The position numbers and the translations under genes were made by a program. The notes beneath the pieces are model-generated. The model did no database searches and was not told the origin of the DNA. It worked only from the letters and a program-made list of their open reading frames with translations. DNA of 64,000 bases, from the NCBI GenBank assembly GCA_009760855.2, contig WPIO01000008.1, positions 4,787,001 through 4,851,000 of the forward strand, read 5' to 3'. Shown in pieces: positions 56,418-64,000 of the stretch (within the stretch, counting starts at the first letter, position 1; each line of letters starts with the position of its first letter). Origin of the DNA: Cristatella mucedo (lineage: Eukaryota > Bryozoa > Phylactolaemata > Cristatellidae).

Positions 56418-57104
56418 ATGTATATATGCCTTAGAACCTCTGTAAACCTCAGTCTATCAGAAGTTTGGTGCAGCAATCCTTGCTGTGCAGCCAGCAGCTC
56501 AATGCCGACTCGAGCTGAACGCTGCAACTGTCGCCAATGTGTAGCTTGATATCGCTCGATGGTCTGCTGCAGTATCGTACAAGCCTAACAGTGTGTGAGA
56601 TTCCATTGGGCTGTATGGTCTCTAAGCTGTAGAAGTGTGATTGCCTCTGCTGAACGCGTAGGTACAAGCTAGAAAATGAAATCGGACTAGAACTTGCTAC
56701 TGAGGTAGCCCTTATTCGTAGCTTGGTAAAGTACTGCACCAGCACGACGTCCGTCGTGCTTTCAGGCCGTATTTGGTAGCTAGTGTAGGCCAGTTCACAT
56801 TCACCCGTGAATGACTGTAGGGGTCAGCTTCTTCGGCTGCGGGTGTATGTCCGTAGAATGCAAGTATAGGCAAAGAGTAAATTTTTCATCACATCTTACT
56901 CCTTGTATAGTCATTCACTGAAAAATTAGCCCCTATTCTGAGCCAATTGCATTAACAGAGTCGAAGCAGGACTTTAAAGCACTTAAGCTCCTTGTGGTCG
57001 ACAGTGACTTCTGATTTTAGCGTAATCGGTTAAAACAAATGCCTGCATTGAACGTGCTTCTTATTCAGTCAAACTTATGGTAGGTTCAATGATTTATTCT
57101 GCAG

Positions 57105-57938
57105 TCATGCACCAAAAGATGTGCACTTGTAGCATTCGATAAGAAATCGATGTGATAGTATAATTGCAGAGTAGCCTTGGTTGACAACACGCTTGCATAA
57201 GTCATCGAAAATGTCCGGGTGGTTCTTGAGGATGGTCTGAATTTCATCAGGTGATAAAATAAATGTCTAAAACCCAGAGTTGTCTCCAACGAAACGAACG
57301 AAAAACTAGCGGTTTGAGTGGAGAACATTGATAAACACCGGCAAAAATTACACAAAAATCGCGTGCTATTGCTGTAATGCTTTTAATCACTAAGATGCAT
57401 AATTCCCTGGCAATTAAATAAATCATCGACGTTTCTGACTTAACGATTCAAATTTGACACATTATCGTTAGCATGTACACACTTCGACGTGTCAATAGTT
57501 CAATACTAACCGAGAAAGCCCATGGCCTTCACTATGTCTTGTGACGATTCTGAAGAAGCTAATGCTCTCTACAATACATATGGCTGCCTCAGAAAGGGCT
57601 TCACATTCAATCGCAGGCTTTTTTCAGCAACTAAGGTTGATTTCAGGAGGAGCATTCTAGGCTAACGGGTTGCAGACTTGGCATATAAAAACCGGATAGC
57701 CAGTTTTGTGTTTGAGTTATGTTGTGACCCTGTCACTGTAAGATATTCATAAATTCTCGTCGTCGCTGCGTGACGCTTTATGATAGCTGGCTCATTGTGA
57801 GTGGTTCGTCTCGAAGCTGCTATCTAGTTAGCATCTTTTCTCTTCCGGGCACGCTGCATCACTCGCAGTAGTTCTCTTACCTGTGCCAGAAGAGCCATGA
57901 GTAGGATACCAGCAGTGGCACAAGCGATGAACCTCATT
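57105..57938 (-). pseudogene. P8: peptide gene copy, nearly intact but with a stop
   Basis: The signal exon (57938-57882, MRFIACATAGILLMALLAQ) and its GTAAGAG donor are intact. The propeptide exon (57568-57511, SSESSQDIVKAMGFL) and its GTTAGT donor are also intact. The last exon starts at 57283 after GGAG. It carries a TAG five codons in (57269-57267), before the mature region (FILSPDEIQTILKNHPD). The normal stop has become TAC (57173-57171), so the old frame would run on to 57105. The leader exon donor (58083|58082) and acceptor (57956) and a TATA box (58135-58140) are all conserved. One base change would separate this copy from an open last exon, apart from the lost stop. Confidence 0.72.
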
Positions 57939-58134
57939 CTCTGATGATTCGAAACTGTGCAGTGGTCCTTAAATAAAATGCCGGAAAGTAATGGCCGTGC
58001 CGGAAATCTAGCATTGTGCGAGCTTCGAAAAGCACTTGATATATCGGGCAGCATTTGTCGTAAAACAGCTTCGCTGTAGTACCTTTAATGAAAAGTTCTT
58101 TTTTCCCTTGCCTTCAATTCGAGCGTCTCAAACG

Positions 58135-58140
58135 TATATA
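58135..58140 (-). promoter_or_regulatory. TATA box of P8
   Basis: The reverse strand reads GCTATATACGTTTGAGACG, the same context as for P2 (CTATATATGTTTGAGAGGC). The leader exon would lie between here and the donor at 58083. Confidence 0.5.
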
Positions 58141-58324
58141 GCGATTTGTTGTCACAGCATTGTGTGTGGGAGCCGAATGGGTGGAACAATCGACAGCGTT
58201 GCAATCGTTGCAATCGTTGCAATCGACAGCATTGCGACAGCATTGCTCTCCGTAGAAAAGCATTTGAGTTTAGCAAAAGCGTGGGGATATCGTGATGGTC
58301 AGAGTAGCTTTAGGTAATATATCT

Positions 58325-61300
58325 CCGTCTATAACTCCACAAAGTCATGAGTACTATGTAGGTGTTACGCAGGAGAGTTGTGCATAGCGCACTCACAGCC
58401 TAAACTGCTTTTTATAGGCATTCGGTTGCCAACAGACTTTGTCTCACGCAGCAAAGAGAAAGTGGAAAGCATTGCAGAGTCAGGAGAGCAGTTGAGGTAG
58501 TGAGTAGCATGGAAGTAGCAGCTCAGGACCGCTAAAAAAGGATGAGCCATAGTCGGCAGCAGAAGAGTAGTTGTCGTAGTGTGAGAATTGTGGAAGCGAG
58601 TTCCACAGTCTAGGACACTCTGAGGTAAAGTTTCTGTCGCCAACAGTCTTTAAGTGGAGGAATAGGACAGCTAATTTATTTTCCACACCCGAACTAAGGG
58701 AGCAAAAAGGCTGAACCTGGTGCAGGAGTTCAGCTAGGTACGAAGAAGCCAAGCCGTGGCGGGTCGTGTGGGTCAGCGTAAGACCACTGCTCTGTATCCG
58801 TTGCTCAAGCGGCATCCATTCTAGCTCTTTTAGCAAATTAGACACGTGCTCAAACCTTTGAGACCTAAAGTGGTATGATTGCTTTCTTTGGTAGTCTAGC
58901 CAAAATGGAATTACAATAATTAAGCCGAGACAAAACTAAGGAGCTAGTCAAATTATTTGCAAGCCACCGTGAAAGACAGCTCCTAATCTTGGGTGGGGAT
59001 CCGGCGTGATGGCTAGCTCAAGAAGCCGTCTTTTGAATGAAACTTTTAAAATTTAGGCAGCTGTCGAAGACGACGCCTACATTTTGAGCAGGTGGTGATG
59101 GTCGCACAACAGCATCACCTATTAGAACAGCAAAGCGTTCTAATCCAGCCACACGCTTAGGGTGTCCTATGAGCAGCAGTTCGGTTTTATCGTCCTTTAG
59201 TTTCAAGAAGTTTTCCGACATCCAGGATCGAATGTAGGCAACGCAAGCATTCAGTTTATCAAGTGCTGCATCAGATTTCGACGGTTTTAATGACAAATAC
59301 AGCTTGAGTATCGTCAGCATAAAAGTGATATCCTATTCCACGAGCCTTAATCACTTTTCCAAGAGGTTGAGTATACATGGAGAACAGCAAGAGACCGAGT
59401 ACAGACCCTTGAGGGACTCCACAGGTGACCCGTCTCGTGTGGGAGACCTGACTCCCACACGACACGGATTGAACACGATCAGACAAGTACGATTTAAACA
59501 ACACCAGTGCTTCGTCTGCAAGACCGATCGTTGTTCTCAATCATTCAACCAGAACATCGAGATCAACGGTGTCGAAGGCAGCTGACTGATCTAGCTGACT
59601 AAGAACAGTGACATTTCAGTCATCGTGCATTATTTTTATTATCGTTGCCATGGAGGAGGGCAGTTTTGGAGTGCTGCCTCTTGAACCCCGATTGAAATGT
59701 TTCTGACACTTCATTCATTTCAATATGTTCAAGCAGCTGCTTAGCAACAATATTTTCAAGAATCTTTGACAAGAAAGGAAGAAGGGAAACTAGACGATAG
59801 TTTGCAAGGACCTCTGTATCTAATCCAGGCTTTTTAAGTATGGGCCTAACGATTGCTGATTTGAAGGACTTGGAGACAACCCCCTTTTCCAGAGAGGCGT
59901 TACAAATATCGGGTATGGCAGGGCTAAGTTGGTCTGCCAGTGAATTCGACCGAGATGATTGTATAGGGTCTTCAGAAGACGAGCTCTTTTTGCTAGACCT
60001 TATTAAGGTAGCAACATCGCATGCAGAATCCTCGGAAAACCTTTAAGGAAGGTCACAGGTTGTGATACCGCAATGGCTTTATTCAGAGGGGGCTTTATGG
60101 AAGCACAAATGTGCACATTTTCTTTAGTAAAAAAGTCTAAAAACCTTTTGTATGAGCCGTTAATATCTGGGGAGTCAGACCTCTCAGCTTTTGCCAGTAA
60201 ATGGTTTACTGTCGTATAAATCTGTTTAGGTTCCGACTGGCAGGAATTCAGCTTTCGTGGTAGAAAAGAAGTCTTGGCTTTTGTAAACTTCCGGGTGTAA
60301 ACTCGAAAGAAGTCTTTGAAATTGACTAGATCTGCATTAGACCCCGATTTCTTAAAACGACGTTCAAGCCTGCACTTAACCCAGCGCATTTGTAGGAGTT
60401 TTTTTGTAAATTGAAAGGAATCTCCACGACTGTGTACATAGAATGAACGGGAGCATGCTGGTCAAGAGTACTCCTGAGTGTCATGTTCACTGCATCAGTG
60501 AGGGTATCGAGGCTGCTGGCCGATTCTGAATGCAGATCAAGAAGACCTGCACCACAAACGTATTAAAATAACTAGTCTATGTCAATGCCTTGTATATTAC
60601 GTCGATTGACAAGTTCAACCTTAACCTGTACGTACAAAGGAGCAGGAACAGTAAATGAAACCTATCAATGATCTGAGAGGGTCAGCGGACACACCGCAAG
60701 GTCATTGGGGAGGACATCCTTAGTAGTGACGAGATCTAGAATATGGCAACCGACGTGGATGGTGTGATTGACGTGTTGGACCAAACCAAAATTCCCCAGA
60801 CCGTTAAGAAATTAGCCAACCTGGCTGTTGATAGGGTTTTTAACGTGAATATTGAAGTCACCCGCAATCATTAATGGCCTATCACACACAAATGTTTTAG
60901 CGAGGGACTCAAAAAAATCCTCTATAAGCAAGTTCAGACAGTCAGGAGGAGGCCTTTATATCACAACAGTGATAGGCATAGCCTTTGATGATGACGAGAT
61001 TGCAACCAATTCAAACGATCGCCCATGCGAAAACTGCACATCTTATAGCCAAACGATTCACGAACATCAATTTTAACCCGCCATCAACCTTGTCAGAACG
61101 CATGGACTGATAGAATGAGAACCCGGGGGTGTGGTCTCAGATATACAGCTACTGGAACAAGGCGTCATCCAAGTTTCGGTAAGTAGAAATGCATCTAGCT
61201 TCTCCTGGATCACCTGATCGCGGATAAGTAACCCTTGGTTTTTAGTGAGCGGGTATTTAGTAGGCGGAATTTAAGAGGCTGTCCTACGATTGGGTGACGG

Positions 61301-61758
61301 CGATGAAGCGGCTTTTATTCACGTCGGTATGTATACGGCCCAGCAGACTCAGGCCCTCCGAAATTGAATCGGACCATAGGAACAGCCGCCGGTTGACGAT
61401 TCACAAATTGCTGGGCCACGGCATGTGTGCTACTACCGCAACGAATACTATTCAGGGCTTTAAACTTATGGGTCGTAGGTTTGATAGCCGAGCTGTTTAT
61501 AGGGCAAACGCATGATGCACGAAGGTTCTCACTGACCCGCCGAAGAAGGCCCGGCGGTAGCTATTGACTGATGGTGACATCGTACCTTATCCTAAGCAGG
61601 TCCTGTTTTGTGTAGCATATCCGAGGACAGCTCAGAAATAGTCACTGCGAAGATATTAGCGGAATACCCAAAGGTATAGCGGAGAAATCAAGTAAAAGTC
61701 CACACCACACTGGGAGTCGCCCAAGGCCTCTCTCTAGCACAGGAAGCGTTACTATCCT
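58325..61758 (-). mobile_element. LINE-2 copy 2g, longest copy with endonuclease and RT
   Basis: This is a reverse-strand insertion of about 3.4 kb in the upstream backbone of P8. An endonuclease part is visible at 61300-60740, including the conserved GDFNIHVKNPI stretch (about 60865-60830). RT motif A reads QSAAFDTVDLDVLVE (59595-59545). GVPQGSVLGLLLFSMYTQP (59435-59380) and YHFYADDTQ (59337-59311) follow, then DDKTELLLIGHPKRVAGL (59200-59145), and the C-terminal WNSLPQF region down to 58370. Many stops and frameshifts make it inactive. The order (endonuclease, RT, no RNase H seen) fits the CR1/L2 group. The flanks TAATATATCT and CAGTATATCTG may be a decayed target duplication. Confidence 0.85.
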
Positions 61759-61759
61759 T

Positions 61760-64000
61760 CAACAGTATATCTGCTCAGTATATCCTTGTTTGCATCATGC
61801 CAGAGGGACTGATATCGGCAACCATTCTTCGTAACAGCATTGCACTAGGTATATGTTCTATTGCAGTAAACATTCAGGATTGGAGTCGTCGATTCACCAG
61901 AGTGTTGCCGCAGTAGTAGAAGGTCTTGTCGATCTTGGAAACATTCTTTCATTTCTAACTACGTAGCGAGGCTAATTACCCTCATTAGATGCTCAGTCCT
62001 AGCCAGAGTGCTACGAGAACTCACAGTGCGTTTTACAGCTAACCACTGGGACTGCTGTAAAATATCATCCCAGAGGCATCAGCAAAAACTAAAGCCGGTA
62101 TTACCACCGTCACAGCTGTGACCTAGCCTAGCTTCGTTCTAAATTTAAAACAACTTATCTAACGACCAGTGTATCGAGAACCACTCCAGTGCCATCGGCC
62201 AGTAATTTTTGTTTGATGGTCGAACACGAACACTTCGTGCTAAAGTTTATTGCTTTCACGGTAAGCTACGCCAGGTCTCAGTTAAAGAACTCAGCTAGTG
62301 CATATTCCTAAGACTGCTCCTACGCTAGTTTATGCAATTTCGGAATCACGTCTATGCTTCTTTCCTTATCTACGAATATTTTTTTTTTTTAAGGATCGCC
62401 AGGTACAGATAAAAAGCTTGACAGCTCGTCTTGTCTGTAGCCATCGGAGGACCTTTGGCCCAGCGACTCTTCATGCCCTTCACAAGCTCGTAATTTATCG
62501 TTGACTCGGCTGCTAATTCAGCCTCCTTTACCGCTGTTTTCTTTACTCCCCTGTACTTGCCTACCAGTCTTATATCTCGCTCATGCAATGTGCTCTCGCT
62601 TGATCCCCTCATCGGCTTAAAGTCATCTATGCCGTGCTAGCACTAAACTAGCAGTCAATACAAAACTTCACTCGATCAACTTGCCTACGATTTTCCGTAT
62701 CGGTTTTTGTAATTTCTTGAAGAGTGTAGCTAAATTAGGCTCCGTCCACAACTACTGTTGACTTAACATGCTGTAACTCCAAGGTAACTACACAAGCTTT
62801 GTTCGCAGCGTTCGTTAGACTTCAGTGAGATTTCCATTTACACTTGTGAATTTTCCACTTATTTCGGCTTGCGGCTGAAGCACACTTAGCTGTGCACAAG
62901 TCGGCTAGTTGACTTAGTATAGGGTCTAAGTAACCGTGGGTACCGATTGTCTTGATGCTGCTTCACCTTCTTAGGCAAGAGTTTTTCCAGCTCGCTGATG
63001 CTGCTTTCTCTAACCATGATACTACCCTGCACGTAAGTGAACCGCAACGCAATAAAGACTTCTGTTGTAGCAGGGGCAGAGGTGCTATCACAAAAATGCC
63101 GTTCTCTTGAGGTACGAGTTCAGAGAGTTACAAGTATTCCCGTTGCTGAGGATACTATTACGATCGCTTTGACCCTAGGTCGCAGTCGCATAAGGAAAAT
63201 TAGCTCGCTCTTTACGACTCAAGTCGTGAGCTCAAGTCCAGCCATGGACGATTGCTCTGTTTATCCTGCTAGCGGCGATGATAACCATTTAGGCCGTTTT
63301 GTCATTACTTAACAGAGGATGTTTAATGACAACAGTTTTAAGCTTCGAAATAATTGCTAGCGTCAGCTTGAACGGTTTGACACGTATTTGTTAGATTGCT
63401 AAGGTGAAGCTTTATGTCATTTTAAAGCTGACATGCAAGTAAACTGAGTGGTAACGCCTCTGATAGGTGATCGCTAACAAAACTTTGTGAGCATCCGTGA
63501 ATTCTGATGAAAAACGTTCATACGTTTTCACGCGTTCTGGTTGCAAATTTCAACGTACGATATATATGAAATAGATAAATATGCCTTTCTGAATGATGTG
63601 AGTAGAATTGTATTTTGATGGTCAAGACTTCTAGCGATTGTCTGTATTTCCGAAGTAAAGAATTCACAAAAACGCCTTGTAAATGTCTAGATTGTCATAA
63701 ATCTGATCCCATACGGTGCCGTAATTATTATAACCAACCTAAAGTACTGGTGTAGTGAACTATTAGCCTTCGGATAAACATATTCTCGATGGAATGCGTC
63801 ACCGAAATTAGTTTTTCTTTCTTAACTGCTCCGATGATATTGAAATTAAATCAGTAATCTCCGTTTGTTGACTGGTATTTATGATTTAAAATAATACAGC
63901 GACTTACGGCAGACCAATCACGTCAATGACGACAGATGCAGAAAGCGATAAATTTGAGTGCATTACTACAACCTTAGACTGGATTGATAAGACTATTGAC
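61760..64000 (-). other. Upstream backbone of segment 8, no gene seen
   Basis: This is the reverse of 9300-11960 in content, without the LINE fragment. Landmarks are the CATTTAGATGC-type area (61985), the CACAGCTGTGACCTAG area (62110), the reversed CGAATATTTTTTT stretch (62375) and GTATAGGGTCTAAGTAACC (62918). GACCCTAGGTCGCAGTCGCATAAGG is at 63171. The expected site for element M (about 63090-63100) is empty, though diverged. Confidence 0.5.

Larger units (their letters stand above)
54835..57090 (-). other. Downstream backbone of P8 with AT microsatellites
   Basis: Reverse-oriented backbone (CATCAAATGAGGTC, GATGAGCAGCACAGTC, CAGAAGTTGCTACGATC) is interrupted by (AT)n(GT)n at 55619-55698 and by AT repeats at 56338-56417. 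The reverse frame 56745-56449 resembles 13551-13772 in amino-acid sequence over about 40 codons. I cannot assign it to a family. Confidence 0.5.

Overview
This is eukaryotic, almost certainly invertebrate animal, genomic DNA. Three things show it: short introns with GT..AG borders, many 5'-truncated CR1/L2-like non-LTR retrotransposons, and hAT transposons of the GTF2IRD2/ZBED-like type. No bacterial-style operons, rRNA or CRISPR were seen. The species cannot be named from the sequence.

The window is a decayed array of large, related segments (roughly 6 to 12 kb each, swollen by transposons). Each segment is built around a small four-exon gene that I do not recognise from any known family. 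The gene has a TATA box, a short non-coding leader exon, an exon holding a 19-residue signal peptide, a 58-nt Ser/Glu-rich propeptide exon, and a last exon. The last exon encodes a basic cleavage site, an amphipathic segment of about 30 residues with one Cys, and a terminal Gly before the stop. Exon phases (0, then 1) fit in every copy. I call the copies P1 to P8. P2 (12311-13052 +) and P3 (17523-18282 +) are fully open, 72 and 76 residues. P1, P4, P5, P6, P7 and P8 each carry visible lesions. The architecture is that of an amidated secreted-peptide precursor; the function is unknown.

Layout: from 1 to about 31.75 kb the segments run on the + strand (P1 to P5). From about 31.96 kb to the end they run on the - strand (P6 to P8), so the two halves converge. 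A 5.2-kb block (6755-11984) recurs nearly unchanged at 21043-26265 and partly at 27150-29258. A non-autonomous hAT element sits at the same position in four segments (1-79, 5934-6122, 16002-16190, 49930-50125). At least two other segments keep the empty site (37831-37838, 38533-38540). Two LINE families are present: LINE-1 copies at 18.5, 41.3, 47.8, 52.2 and 53.6 kb, and LINE-2 copies at 6.2, 7.0, 16.3, 21.3, 26.3, 27.4 and 58.3 kb. One 2.7-kb hAT element (44232-46935) splits the last exon of P7, and a LINE-1 copy (47758-49240) splits its leader exon.

Outside the P genes and transposons I found no convincing coding sequence. The remaining DNA is the repeated segment backbone, some microsatellites, and a degenerate telomere-like island at 34.6-34.8 kb. 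All similarity statements are by eye.
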